A stretch of DNA of 64,000 bases from Streptomyces sp. VRA16 Mangrove soil. GTDB lineage: Bacteria; Actinomycetota; Actinomycetes; Streptomycetales; Streptomycetaceae. Positions 1 to 10,653 of this stretch are shown in pieces. Positions within the stretch are counted from its first letter, which is position 1, and each line of letters starts with the position of its first letter. The translations under genes and the position numbers were made by a program. Below the pieces are notes generated by a model. That model worked only from the letters and a program-made list of their open reading frames with translations, ran no database searches and had not been told where the DNA came from. The DNA lies in the NCBI RefSeq assembly GCF_017377775.1, contig NZ_JAFVLN010000007.1, positions 310,001 to 374,000 on the forward strand, given 5' to 3'.

Positions 1-898
1 TGAACAGCGCGAACAGCGGCACCGCGAGCCCGGCCGACAGCGGGCGCACCAGGTGCTCGATGTGCTCGCCGGGGGAGTGCGCCGTGTCCCCGTCGGCCTC
101 CTCGCGGTGGCAGCGCAGCATCAGACCCATGGCGACACCGGCGATGGTGGCGTGGATGCCGCTGTTGTACATCAGGCCCCAGATGACCAGGGCCAGCGGA
201 ACGTAGAGGTACCAGCCGCGCACCCGCTTCCGCAGCAGCAGCCAGAAGACCGCGAGACCGACCACGGCCCCCGCGAGCGCCAGGAAGTTGATGTCCTCGG
301 TGAAGAAGATCGCGATGATCAGGATCGCGAAGAGGTCGTCGACGACGGCGAGGGTGAGCAGGAAGGCGCGCAGGGCGCTCGGCAGCGACGTACCGATGAC
401 CGCGAGGACGGCGAGGGCGAACGCGATGTCGGTGGCGGTGGGCACGGCCCAGCCGGACAGTGAGCCACCCCCGATCGCGTTGACGACCGTGTAGACGATC
501 GCGGGCATCGCCATGCCGCAGACCGCGGCGACGACCGGCAGTGCGGCCGCCTTCGGGTCGCGCAGATCCCCGGCGACCAGCTCACGCTTGAGTTCGATGC
601 CGGCGACGAAGAAGAAGATCGCGAGGAGTCCGTCGGCCGCCCAGTGCTCGATGGAAAGGTTCAGGCCGAGTGCTCCGGGCCCGAGGTGGAAGTCGCTGAC
701 GGCCTCGTAGCTGTGGTGCAGGGCCGGGATGTTCGACCAGATCAGCGCCGCGACGGCGGCGAGCAGGAGCAGGACGCCGCCGACGGTCTCGGTGCGCAGC
801 GCGTCGGCGACGAAGTTCCGCTCGGGCAGCGAGAGGCGGCCGAATGCCTTGCGGTCACTCTTGTCGGGCGTCTGCTGCTGCGGGGTGGGCGCGGCCAC
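1..898 (-). CDS. nhaA: Na+/H+ antiporter NhaA (3' end cut by window edge)
   Basis: This is an integral membrane antiporter that exports sodium in exchange for protons. The 299 codons present translate to a multi-helix protein beginning MAAPTPQQQ. They include the NhaA-type stretches FFFVAGIELKRELVAGDLRD, GGSLSGWAVPTATDIAFALA and RAFLLTLAVVDDLFAI, whose paired acidic residues (the VDD motif) form the ion-binding site in this family. The GTG start at 898 is chosen because a GGAGG sequence lies just upstream (about 906-911). No stop is reached, so the C-terminus lies beyond position 1. The gene is transcribed away from acetyl-CoA synthetase, and a symmetric terminator lies between the two. Family assignment is secure; the full length is unknown. 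Confidence 0.95.
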   Translation of the reverse strand, partial: MAAPTPQQQTPDKSDRKAFGRLSLPERNFVADALRTETVGGVLLLLAAVAALIWSNIPALHHSYEAVSDFHLGPGALGLNLSIEHWAADGLLAIFFFVAGIELKRELVAGDLRDPKAAALPVVAAVCGMAMPAIVYTVVNAIGGGSLSGWAVPTATDIAFALAVLAVIGTSLPSALRAFLLTLAVVDDLFAILIIAIFFTEDINFLALAGAVVGLAVFWLLLRKRVRGWYLYVPLALVIWGLMYNSGIHATIAGVAMGLMLRCHREEADGDTAHSPGEHIEHLVRPLSAGLAVPLFALF

Positions 899-1042
899 GG
901 GGGAACCTCCGGTCGGGTACGGCAGTTACAACGCCGACCAGACTTCCCGGCACACCCTGTGGACTTCATTGCGTCTTCTTGACGCGCTCTTCACCCTACC
1001 GGGTGTACGCAAGGCGTACTGGTGATCATCACGATACGCACG

Positions 1043-1078
1043 AAACGGGCACTCGGCGCGTTCGCCGAGTGCCCGTTT
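1043..1078. terminator. Bidirectional hairpin terminator
   Basis: Two perfect 16-nt arms (1043-1058 and 1063-1078) enclose a CGTT loop. The arms start with AAA and end with TTT, so the hairpin has a U-tract on either strand. It lies directly downstream of the acetyl-CoA synthetase gene, whose stop is at 1103, and probably ends that transcript. Confidence 0.8.
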
Positions 1079-1102
1079 CCTCTGTTCGTGCGGCTACGAA
1101 GA

Positions 1103-3058
<1,956 letters not shown>

Positions 3059-3199
3059 GGCTACTGCCTTTCCCAAGGTGTCCGTTGTGTCCCAGGCCAC
3101 AGCTCATCAGACCGCGACCCCTGGTGACAAGGGGGGTCCTGAAATTGGTTTAGACCTGTACGCCGTGGCTGGTGGGACGACTGTGTGCGGGTGGCGGAT

Positions 3200-3234
3200 G
3201 CGGGTGGTTCCCGGCGGCACCGGGAACCACCCGC
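3200..3234 (-). terminator. Hairpin terminator after the SulP-carbonic anhydrase gene
   Basis: A perfect 15-bp stem (3200-3214 with 3220-3234) encloses a 5-nt loop, 35 bp past the stop of the transporter gene. There is no clear U-tract, as is common for Streptomyces terminators. Confidence 0.65.
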
Positions 3235-3269
3235 TCTCACCTCTGGCACGCGGCCGGGAAAGGGTTGGT

Positions 3270-5633
3270 TCAGGCCCGCGTGTCCTCGTACAGGGCGGCT
3301 TCCACCTGCCCGAAGACGGGATCGCGCTCCTCCAGGAGGTACGCCTGCGCCTCACCGACGTGGAAGTACATCCCGTGCAGCTCCAGCGTGCCCTGCTCCA
3401 GGGCTCTGGCGACGGACTCGTGCGCCCGCAGATGGTCCAACTGCTGGACGACATTGGTCAGACAGAGCTGCTCGGCCGCGTCGGCGGGCGCCCGGCCCGC
3501 GAGCCGCGCCCACGGCAGATCGGTGTCGGCCATCCGCTCCAGGCTCGGGATCCCGTGCCGCAGCCACCGCTTGAGCGGGGTGAGCGCGCCGTGCCCGGAG
3601 GGCGGACTGGTGAGCAGGGCCTGCATCGCCCCGCACCCGGAGTGCCCGCACACGGTGATCGACTGCACCTTCAGCACGTCGACGGCGTACTCGATGGCGG
3701 CGGCCACCGAGTCGTCCCCGCTCTCCTCGCCGGGCAGGGGCACGAGATTGCCCACGTTCCGTACGACGAAGAGGTCGCCGGGGCCGCTGGACGTGATCAT
3801 CGACGTGACGACCCGGGAGTCGGCGCAGGTCAGGAAGAGCTGGGTGGGCTGCTGCCCCTCCCGTGCGAGCCGCGCCAGCTCACCGCGGACGAGCGGTGCC
3901 GTGTTCCGCTGGAACGCGCTGATCCCGCTGGCCAGTTGATGCCCGCCGACCCGCTGCGTCCGCGTCGCCCGGTCGGTCCGCTCGCTGTGCTCGGGCGCGT
4001 GGGTGTGCTGCGGGCGGTCGTCACAGTGGTGGTTGCGCCAGGGCGTCCAGGGCCGGCAGCAGGCGTGCGATCCGCTCGCCGGTTCGGCGATCCGCCTGCC
4101 GCCGCGCCCGGCCACCTCGACATGGCCGCCCTGGGCGGTGTGGGCCTTCTGCCAGCCCTGGAGTGCTTCGTACGCGGCATGGTCCATGAATGATCCGTCC
4201 AACTCCACTACGCAGTCGGCCCCTTGGGGCACCTGATGAAGGGTGCGACTCAGCCGCGGCACGGCGAGAAACGTCAACTGGCCGCGGATCCGCACATGGT
4301 GGACGCCGTGCGGGTCGTCCTCGTGCGTGATGCGGGTACGGGCGAGGCGCTGCATCGCGACGCCGACGGCGACCGCGACACCGAGGCCCACGCCTTCGAG
4401 CACGCCGAAGACGACGACGCCGAGGGTGGTGGCGACGTAGACGAGCACCTCACGGTGGCGGGTGACCGTGCGGATGTGGTGCAGGGACACCATCTGGATG
4501 CCGACCACCATCACCAGCGCGGCGAGCGAGGCGAGCGGGATCAGCTCCAGGACGGGGACCAGGAGGAGGGTGGCCGCTACTACCCAAACGCCGTGCAGCA
4601 CCGCGGAGTTCCCGCTCACGGCACCTGCGTTGATGTTCGCGGTCGAGCGCACCGCGACACCGGCCACCGGCAGTCCGCCGAGCGATCCGGAGACGATGTT
4701 CGACGCGCCCTGCGAGAGCAGTTCCCGGTCCAGGTTCGAGCGGCGCATCCCGGGCGGCAGATCGGTCCGCCCGGCGGCCATCTTGTCCACGGCGACGGCC
4801 CCGAGCAGCGACTGCACGCTGCACACCAGGGTCGTCGTCAGCACGGCCGCGGCGATGCCGAGGACGGGTCCTTCCGGCAGCCCGGCCAGCGCGTGGCTGC
4901 TCCAGGAAGGCAGGTCGACCTCGGGCAGGCTCAGGCCCAGCAGCGCGGCGGTGACGCTCGCGGCGGTCACGGCGATCAGCGCGGCCGGGATCTTGCGGGC
5001 GATCCGGCCGGCCCTGCCCGGGATGCGGGGCCAGGCGAGCAGCACGGCCAGTGTGAGCACGCTGACGCCTACCGAGGCCGGGTGCACGTTCGCCAACTGG
5101 GCGGGCAGGGCGGCCAGGTTGGCGAGCACGGAGCTCTGCGGGGTGCCGCCGAGGACGATGTGGATCTGGGCGACGGCGATGGTGACGCCGATCCCGGCGA
5201 GCATGCCGTGGACGACGGCGGGGCTGACGGCGAGCGCCGTGCGGGCCACCCGCAGGCAGCCGAGTCCGAGTTGGGCGACCCCGGCCATCACCGTGATCGC
5301 GCAGGTGGTCCGCCAGCCGTAGCGCTGGATCAGCTCGGCGGTGACCACGGTCAGGCCCGCGGCGGGGCCGCTGACCTGGAAGGGGGCGCCGCCCAGGACA
5401 CCGGCGACGATGCCGCCGACGGCGGCGGCGACGAGCCCGGACTCCAGGGGCGCGCCGGTCGCCAGGGCGATGCCGAGGGACAGCGGGAGTGCGATCAGGA
5501 AGACCGCGATGGACGCCGACACGTCGGCGCCCGCGATACGGAACCGGCGCTTGGGCGCCGGTGGCGGACTGTGCGCCGTACGGGCGGCGGGTGTGGGCTC
5601 CTCGTGGGCACGAGTGGGTACACAGGCTGACAT
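3270..5633 (-). CDS. SulP-family anion transporter fused to beta carbonic anhydrase
   Basis: This 787-residue membrane protein joins a transporter to an enzyme. The N-terminal part (roughly 35-430) is a SulP transporter with many helices, starting near SIAVFLIALPLSLGIALATG. A STAS-like segment follows (about 450-520). The last 210 residues are a beta carbonic anhydrase with zinc motifs LTCADSRVV and TVCGHSGCGAM, giving the expected Cys, Asp, Arg, His and Cys ligands. The likely job is bicarbonate transport coupled to CO2/bicarbonate interconversion at the membrane; the exact anion is inferred from the fusion. The ATG at 5633 has a GGAGGA sequence upstream. The gene stands alone and diverges from the lipoprotein gene at 5967. 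Confidence 0.9.
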   Translation of the reverse strand: MSACVPTRAHEEPTPAARTAHSPPPAPKRRFRIAGADVSASIAVFLIALPLSLGIALATGAPLESGLVAAAVGGIVAGVLGGAPFQVSGPAAGLTVVTAELIQRYGWRTTCAITVMAGVAQLGLGCLRVARTALAVSPAVVHGMLAGIGVTIAVAQIHIVLGGTPQSSVLANLAALPAQLANVHPASVGVSVLTLAVLLAWPRIPGRAGRIARKIPAALIAVTAASVTAALLGLSLPEVDLPSWSSHALAGLPEGPVLGIAAAVLTTTLVCSVQSLLGAVAVDKMAAGRTDLPPGMRRSNLDRELLSQGASNIVSGSLGGLPVAGVAVRSTANINAGAVSGNSAVLHGVWVVAATLLLVPVLELIPLASLAALVMVVGIQMVSLHHIRTVTRHREVLVYVATTLGVVVFGVLEGVGLGVAVAVGVAMQRLARTRITHEDDPHGVHHVRIRGQLTFLAVPRLSRTLHQVPQGADCVVELDGSFMDHAAYEALQGWQKAHTAQGGHVEVAGRGGRRIAEPASGSHACCRPWTPWRNHHCDDRPQHTHAPEHSERTDRATRTQRVGGHQLASGISAFQRNTAPLVRGELARLAREGQQPTQLFLTCADSRVVTSMITSSGPGDLFVVRNVGNLVPLPGEESGDDSVAAAIEYAVDVLKVQSITVCGHSGCGAMQALLTSPPSGHGALTPLKRWLRHGIPSLERMADTDLPWARLAGRAPADAAEQLCLTNVVQQLDHLRAHESVARALEQGTLELHGMYFHVGEAQAYLLEERDPVFGQVEAALYEDTRA

Positions 5634-5966
5634 GTTTCCCGTCTCCTCCGGGGTGCAGCGCGGTCGCGGAATGTGGGGGGACCCCTGACGGTGTGCGGGG
5701 TCGATCGCGGCCGTGGTTCACGGCGTGCAGCGGCGGGATGAAATCAACGCTCGGTAAATGAATGGTAATCCAGAGTAAAGGTTCTGGCTGGACGAGCCGG
5801 GCAAATGGTGCAGCCCTTCACTCCGAGTAGTGAACAAAAAGCCTGATCGGCTTGTCGTACAAATCGGGCGCGGCCTTCGTGCGACGTTGAGGCGCCGCCC
5901 GTGCAAAGCGGGCATTTCTCGCATTCACCTCCTGTCAGCCGACTCCAGGAAGAAGGTGGGCGGAAG
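5634..5966. promoter_or_regulatory. Divergent promoter region with a small palindrome
   Basis: This 333-bp gene-free stretch separates two divergent genes and must hold both promoters. It is richer in A+T than its surroundings (about 5740-5850). An inverted repeat TTCACT/AGTGAA with a 6-bp spacer lies at 5817-5834 and could be an operator. No convincing -35/-10 pair could be fixed by eye. Confidence 0.35.
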
Positions 5967-7280
5967 ATGGCCGCCACCCGAAGGAACGCCCTCCGAAGAA
6001 TTGCTCCCCGCCCGGCCCTGCGGGTCGCCGCGGGTGTCACCGCCGCCGCGGCCTGTGCCGCGGCCCTCGCCGGCTGCGGCGCGGGCGACAAGAGCGCCGA
6101 GCCCCACAAGGGCGCCCCCGGCCCGAAGAAGGCCGCGCCCGCGGCGCCGGGCAGCGTGCTCCGGCTCATCGGCGACGGCTCGACCGCGTACACCGGCCGC
6201 CAGCCGCACCTGCCGCGAGCCGAACGCATGAAGCCCGGTCAGAAGCCACCGCAGTTCGTGGTCTTCTCCTGGGACGGCGCCGGCGAGGACAGCCAGCAGC
6301 TCTTCTCGCACTTCCGCAAGGTCGCCAAGGCGAACCACGCGACCATGACGTACTTCCTGAGCGGCGTGTACATGCTCCCGGAGGACAAGGCGAGCCGGTA
6401 CCACCCGCCGCAGCACTCGCCGGGCCGCTCGGACATCGGCTTCAACGACATCAAGGGAATCAAGGACACCGCCGAGCAGGTGCGCGGCGCGTGGCTCGAG
6501 GGCAACGAGATCGGCACCCACTTCAACGGCCACTTCTGCGGCAAGGGCGGCGGGGTCGGCGAGTGGTCGGTGGACGACTGGAAGAGCGAGATCGCCCAGG
6601 CCAAGTCGTTCGTGAAGTCGTGGAAGACGACCGCGGGCCTGAAGAACATGGCCCCGCTGCCCTTCGACTACGACAAGGAGCTCATCGGCGCCCGCACCCC
6701 CTGCCTGGAGGGGCAGAAGAACTTCATGCGGGCCGCCCGCGATCTGGGCTTCCGCTACGACACCAGCGGCGTCGACAACCAGGTCTGGCCCACGAAGAAG
6801 GAGGGCCTGTGGGACCTGTCCATGCAGCTCGTCCCGTTCCTCGGCCACTCCTACGAGCAGCTGACGATGGACTACAACTTCGCCGTGAACCAGTCGGGCA
6901 CGATGCACGGTGACCCGGACAAGCACGAGTACTGGGGCGACCAGATGCGCGACAGCCTGCTGGCGGGCTTCAACCGCGCCTACAAGGGCAACCGCGCCCC
7001 GCTGATCATCGGCAACCACTTCGAGTCCTGGAACGGCGGCACCTACATGCGCGCCGTCGAGCAGACCGTCGAGACGGTCTGCAACAAGCCCGACGTCCGC
7101 TGCGTCTCCTTCCATCAGCTCGCCGACTGGCTCGACGCCCAGGACACCAAGACCCTGCGGAAGCTGACCGGACTGGGCGTCGGCGAGGCGCCGAAGGAGG
7201 GCTGGGCGTCCTTCCTCGGCAACGGCAAGCCGGCCCCGGCCCCCAAGGGAGTACCGGGCGCACCGGCCGCCAAGCCGTAG
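5967..7280 (+). CDS. Lipoprotein resembling polysaccharide deacetylases
   Basis: This is an exported, lipid-anchored protein of 437 residues. The signal peptide (about residues 1-42) ends in the lipobox ALAGC, so the cysteine should be lipidated. The mature part starts with a Pro/Ala-rich spacer. It then has FVVFSWDGAGED, which resembles the first motif of NodB-type deacetylases, followed by IGTHFNGHF, GARTPCLEG, GNHFESWNGGTY and CVSFHQLADWLDAQ. The layout fits a carbohydrate esterase 4 fold with altered metal ligands, so activity is not certain. The ATG at 5967 is chosen because GAAGAAGGTGGG precedes it and the signal peptide starts there; an upstream frame adds 22 residues without a leader. 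It converges on the ParA-like gene. Confidence 0.75.
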   Translation: MAATRRNALRRIAPRPALRVAAGVTAAAACAAALAGCGAGDKSAEPHKGAPGPKKAAPAAPGSVLRLIGDGSTAYTGRQPHLPRAERMKPGQKPPQFVVFSWDGAGEDSQQLFSHFRKVAKANHATMTYFLSGVYMLPEDKASRYHPPQHSPGRSDIGFNDIKGIKDTAEQVRGAWLEGNEIGTHFNGHFCGKGGGVGEWSVDDWKSEIAQAKSFVKSWKTTAGLKNMAPLPFDYDKELIGARTPCLEGQKNFMRAARDLGFRYDTSGVDNQVWPTKKEGLWDLSMQLVPFLGHSYEQLTMDYNFAVNQSGTMHGDPDKHEYWGDQMRDSLLAGFNRAYKGNRAPLIIGNHFESWNGGTYMRAVEQTVETVCNKPDVRCVSFHQLADWLDAQDTKTLRKLTGLGVGEAPKEGWASFLGNGKPAPAPKGVPGAPAAKP

Positions 7281-7285
7281 CCACC

Positions 7286-7525
7286 GTCAGGTGGTCGCGG
7301 TGACGCTCTCCCGTAGTACGAACCCGGGGTCGACCTGAGAAGCCAGGTCGGCCCCGGTCGGTGCCTTTCTGCCCCCCTCGCGCCGCTGCGCGGGCTTCGG
7401 GTGGCTGCGCCGGACTCCGTCCGTCGGCCGTGGGGGTGCGGCGCGGGCGCGGTCAGGCGGTCGCGGTGACGCTCTCCCGCAGTACGAACCCGGGGTCGAC
7501 CTGAGAAGCCAGGTCGGCCCCGGTC
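7286..7525. repeat. 74-bp direct repeat copying the 3' end of the ParA-like gene
   Basis: The segments 7286-7359 and 7452-7525 are identical except for two transitions (7292/7458 and 7314/7480), at a 166-bp offset. The second copy is the end of the ParA-like coding region, including its stop. The first copy lies between the two convergent genes and encodes nothing complete. The filler between them (about 7360-7451) carries G+C-rich sequence of the type often seen between Streptomyces genes. Confidence 0.85.
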
Positions 7526-8433
7526 TTCTCGTTGCCCCAGTTGTGGGCGTTCTTCACGTGGAAGTGGACCATCTGGCGCGTGTAGCGCTCCCAGTCGCGG
7601 GCCTCGTACGTGGCATCGGCCGCGGCCTGAAGGGCCCGCAGGGACGCCCTGTTGGGTTCCTCCAGGAGGTCGAAGCGCGGCGGGCGTCCCTTCTCCATGG
7701 CGCGCACCCAGTCCGAGTGCCCGACCGTGGTGAGCAGGTCGTCCCCGACCTCGGCGCGGAGGAAGTCGAGGTCGTCCTGACCCTGCACCTTGTTGCCCAC
7801 GACCTTCAGCGCGACGCCGAAGTCCCGCGCGTACTCCTTGTACTGGCGATAGACCGAGACCCCCTTGCGTGTCGGCTCGGCGACCAGGAACGTCATGTCG
7901 AAGCGGGTGAACATGCCCGAGGCGAAGGAGTCCGAGCCCGCGGTCATGTCGACCACCACGTACTCGTCGCGGCCGTCGACGAGATGGTTCAGACACAGCT
8001 CCACCGCCCCGGTCTTGGAGTGGTAGCAGGCGACACCGAGGTCGGCCTCGGTGAACGGCCCGGTGACCATCAAACGCACCGCGTCGCCGTCGAGTTCCAC
8101 CTCCCGGGCACACGCGTCGTACACCGGGTTGTTCTCGCGCACGCGCAGCAGCCGGGAGCCCTCACCGGGCGGTGTCGTCTTGATCATCGTGTCGGCGGAC
8201 GCGATCCGGGGGTTCGAGCCGCGTAGATAGTCCTTGATGAACGGCAGCCGCGCGCCCAGGGCGGGCAGTTCGGCGGCGACGTCGTCGTCGAGCCCGAGGG
8301 CCGCGCCCAGATGCTGGTTGATGTCGGCGTCCACGGCGATGACGGGGGAACCGGTGGTGGCGAGGTGGCGGATGAAGAGCGAGGACAGCGTGGTCTTGCC
8401 GCTGCCGCCCTTCCCGACGAAAGCGATCTTCAT
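7453..8433 (-). CDS. ParA/CooC-like P-loop ATPase
   Basis: This is a soluble ATPase of the SIMIBI class, 326 residues long. The deviant Walker A motif GKGGSGKTT sits at the N-terminus, DADINQHLG follows as the A' segment, and YVVVDMTAGSDSF is the Walker B region. CooC, MinD and ParA share these signs; the closest match of the motif order is to CooC-type ATPases that help insert metals or act on membrane targets. The role is unknown here. The ATG at 8433 has AGGTG immediately upstream; a GTG two codons earlier (8439) is possible. It is divergent from the Fic-like gene, and its 3' end has been duplicated downstream. Confidence 0.8.
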   Translation of the reverse strand: MKIAFVGKGGSGKTTLSSLFIRHLATTGSPVIAVDADINQHLGAALGLDDDVAAELPALGARLPFIKDYLRGSNPRIASADTMIKTTPPGEGSRLLRVRENNPVYDACAREVELDGDAVRLMVTGPFTEADLGVACYHSKTGAVELCLNHLVDGRDEYVVVDMTAGSDSFASGMFTRFDMTFLVAEPTRKGVSVYRQYKEYARDFGVALKVVGNKVQGQDDLDFLRAEVGDDLLTTVGHSDWVRAMEKGRPPRFDLLEEPNRASLRALQAAADATYEARDWERYTRQMVHFHVKNAHNWGNEKTGADLASQVDPGFVLRESVTATA

Positions 8434-8534
8434 GTTCACCTAGCGTAGCCGGATGGTTGCGTTACGTGTCACGCGCGCGTGAAGAAGACCACTCCTTCGT
8501 GGGGCGCGGGTCCCGGGCCCGTACTGTCGTACTC

Positions 8535-9359
8535 ATGAGTACGACAGCCGACCCCCTCGCCGCGCTCGCGACCCTGCCGGGCGTGGCCGACTCCGTGGAC
8601 TCCGTGCGAAAGGCCGTCGACCGGGTCTACGGGCACCGGGTCATGCGGCGCCGCAGCAACGAGGTCACCTCCGAGGCCGCGCTGCGTGGCGCGCGCGGCA
8701 GTGCGGCGCTGTCCGGCGCCGACTGGGCGCTCGAAGAGGTGCGCAGGCGTACCGACTTCAGCGGCGGCGAAGGCGACAAGGAGGCGCCCGTGGTGGGTGC
8801 CGCCCTGCGGCTCACCGCGGAGGCGGGGCAACTCCTGTCCATCTGGCGGCAGTCGCCGCTGCGGGTGCTCGCGCGTCTGCACCTGGTCGCCGCGGCCGAC
8901 AAGGGCGACACCGTGGGCCGTCCGCGCACGCCCGGCGAGCCTGTCGACGAGCCGCTCGTCGAACTCCCGGTGCCGGACGCCGACGAGGTGGCGGGCCGCT
9001 TGGAGGGGCTCTCGCAGCTGATCATCGCGGGGAGTTCGGCGCCCGCCCTGGTGAGCGCCGCCGTCGTGCACGGCGAACTGCTCGCCCTGCGCCCCTTCGG
9101 CTCGCACAACGGCCTGGTCGCGCGGGCCGCCGAACGCGTCGTCCTGGTGGGCAGCGGCCTCGACCCGAAGTCGATCTGCCCCGCCGAGGTGGGCCACGCG
9201 GAGCTGGGGCGCGCGGCGTACGCGGCCGCGCTGGAGGGCTATGTCGCCGGTACCCCGGAGGGGATGGCGGCCTGGATCGCCCACTGCGGCAAGGCCGTCG
9301 AGCTGGGGGTCCGCGAATCGACCGCGGTGTGCGAGGCGCTGCAGCGCGGCGCCGCGTGA
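8535..9359 (+). CDS. Fic-like fold protein lacking the catalytic motif
   Basis: The product is a soluble protein of 274 residues. Near residues 178-196 it has VHGELLALRPFGSHNGLVAR, which aligns with the Fic signature HPFxxGNGRxxR. The catalytic histidine is replaced by Arg, the first Gly of GNG by His and the following Arg by Leu. It therefore looks like a Fic-fold protein that cannot AMPylate, although such proteins are often labelled oxidoreductase. The ATG at 8535 starts MSTTADPLAAL. A TACTGT hexamer a few bases upstream suggests a leaderless transcript; an upstream frame from 8457 is unlikely. A strong hairpin follows the gene. Confidence 0.65.
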   Translation: MSTTADPLAALATLPGVADSVDSVRKAVDRVYGHRVMRRRSNEVTSEAALRGARGSAALSGADWALEEVRRRTDFSGGEGDKEAPVVGAALRLTAEAGQLLSIWRQSPLRVLARLHLVAAADKGDTVGRPRTPGEPVDEPLVELPVPDADEVAGRLEGLSQLIIAGSSAPALVSAAVVHGELLALRPFGSHNGLVARAAERVVLVGSGLDPKSICPAEVGHAELGRAAYAAALEGYVAGTPEGMAAWIAHCGKAVELGVRESTAVCEALQRGAA

Positions 9360-9418
9360 GGGGGCGTCCCTGGAACTCCCTCAGGGCTTCCCCGGAACGA
9401 GGGGCCTGACAAAGGGTT

Positions 9419-9446
9419 GCGGCGGTACGAGTCCTCGTACCGCCGC
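9419..9446. terminator. Perfect hairpin terminator
   Basis: The arms GCGGCGGTACGA (9419-9430) and TCGTACCGCCGC (9435-9446) are perfectly complementary with a 4-nt loop, 60 bp beyond the stop of the Fic-like gene. The element is symmetric and could also end transcription from the opposite side, including any minus-strand RNA from the next region. Confidence 0.75.
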
Positions 9447-9464
9447 TGGCATGACCACTGGGTT

Positions 9465-9632
9465 ACCAAGCGTCCTCGATATGTGTTGCCCATCAGGTCG
9501 GGTTCTTTGCCCGTCGCCTGGTGCGGCTGGCCCGTAATCGACGGGTCGACGTCGCGTGGGTGCCCGGTGCTCATGCTTCGGTCCGTGGGGCCTTTTCTGC
9601 GTTTGAAGGTGATCCTCTCGGATGTCCTTGGT
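9465..9632. ncRNA. Probable 6S-like RNA locus
   Basis: No credible gene lies between the Fic-like gene and the convergent HAD gene (9447-9736). In S. coelicolor the space between the matching genes is reported to encode a 6S-like RNA of about 190 nt (scr3559). Here ACCAAG (9465-9470) can pair with CTTGGT (9627-9632), closing a rod of about 168 nt. Inside it are local stems such as CCCGT/ACGGG near 9530-9545. The length and layout fit a 6S RNA, which binds RNA polymerase as a promoter mimic. The transcribed strand cannot be told from sequence alone. The call rests mostly on remembered synteny. Confidence 0.5.
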
Positions 9633-9736
9633 CTCGCGGGCCGTTGACTCCTTTGTACTCCTCGCCCGGAGGATGCGAAACCCCTGGCCGTACTTCTTTA
9701 CTTTTAGGTTCAAACAGGGGCGAATCGGGCCGCGGA

Positions 9737-10588
9737 TTACTGGGTTCCCGTGAGTGCGCGGCGCCGGCTCGCGTACCAGACCAGCCCCGCCGTGGCGGCC
9801 GCGGCGCCGAGCGCGGCGGCGGCGAGCAGCGCCGGACGCGACGGTGTGGAGAGATTCGGCAGCCGCTGCTTGAGCCGGACCGGCTTGTGGAAGTCGAGAA
9901 TCGGCCACTCGCGCGCGAGCGCCTCGCGCCGCAGCGCCCGGTCCGGGTTGACCGCGTACGGGTGCCCGACGGAACTCAGCATCGGCAGATCGGTCGCCGA
10001 GTCGCTGTACGCGTAGCAGCGCGCGAGGTCGTACCCCTCGCTCCGTGCCAGCTCCTTGACGGCCTCCGCCTTGGTCGGCCCGTACGCGTAGTACTCCACC
10101 TCTCCGGTGAAGCAGCCGTCGTCGCCGACGACCATGCGCGTGGCCACCACCCGGTCCGCGCCGAGCAACTCGCCGATCGGCTCGACGACCTCGGCGCCCG
10201 AGGTGGAGACGATGACGACGTCCCGCCCGGCGGTGTGGTGCTCCTCGATGAGGGACGCCGCCTCGTCGTAGATGATCGGGTCGATGAGGTCGTGCAGGGT
10301 CTCGGCGACGATCTCCTTCACCTGCTGCACGTTCCAGCCGCGGCACAGCGCCGACAGGTACTGGCGCATCCGCTCCATCTGGTCGTGATCGGCGCCGCCG
10401 GCGAGGAAGACGAACTGCGCGTACGCGGTCCGCAGCACGGCCCTGCGGTTGATCAGCCCGCCTTGGTAGAACGATTTGCTGAAGGTGAGCGTGCTCGACT
10501 TGGCGATGACGGTCTTGTCCAGGTCAAAGAACGCCGCTGTGCGGGGCATGGAGTGAGGCAAGGAGTGGTTTTCCACGAGCCTGAGCAT
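9737..10588 (-). CDS. HAD-IB family hydrolase with C-terminal membrane anchor
   Basis: This 283-residue protein has the HAD motif I AAFFDLDKTVIAKSS, motif II in VVIVSTSGAEVV, and motif IV in CYAYSDSATDLPML. This is the phosphoserine-phosphatase-like IB subfamily, whose members hydrolyse small phosphorylated substrates. A C-terminal hydrophobic helix (about 250-272, ALLAAAALGAAAATAGLVWY) should tether it to the membrane. HAD-IB genes are regular companions of the Tad/helicase neighbourhood in actinobacteria, which fits the genes that follow. The ATG at 10588 is the first in frame; an internal ATG at about 10549 (MPRTAAFF) is an alternative start. Confidence 0.85.
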   Translation of the reverse strand: MLRLVENHSLPHSMPRTAAFFDLDKTVIAKSSTLTFSKSFYQGGLINRRAVLRTAYAQFVFLAGGADHDQMERMRQYLSALCRGWNVQQVKEIVAETLHDLIDPIIYDEAASLIEEHHTAGRDVVIVSTSGAEVVEPIGELLGADRVVATRMVVGDDGCFTGEVEYYAYGPTKAEAVKELARSEGYDLARCYAYSDSATDLPMLSSVGHPYAVNPDRALRREALAREWPILDFHKPVRLKQRLPNLSTPSRPALLAAAALGAAAATAGLVWYASRRRALTGTQ

Positions 10589-10653
10589 AGGCGCCCACCA
10601 TTCGGCGTAAGCTGTGGCGCGTGGGTTTGCCTGAGAAGCCTCTCGGGTACACC

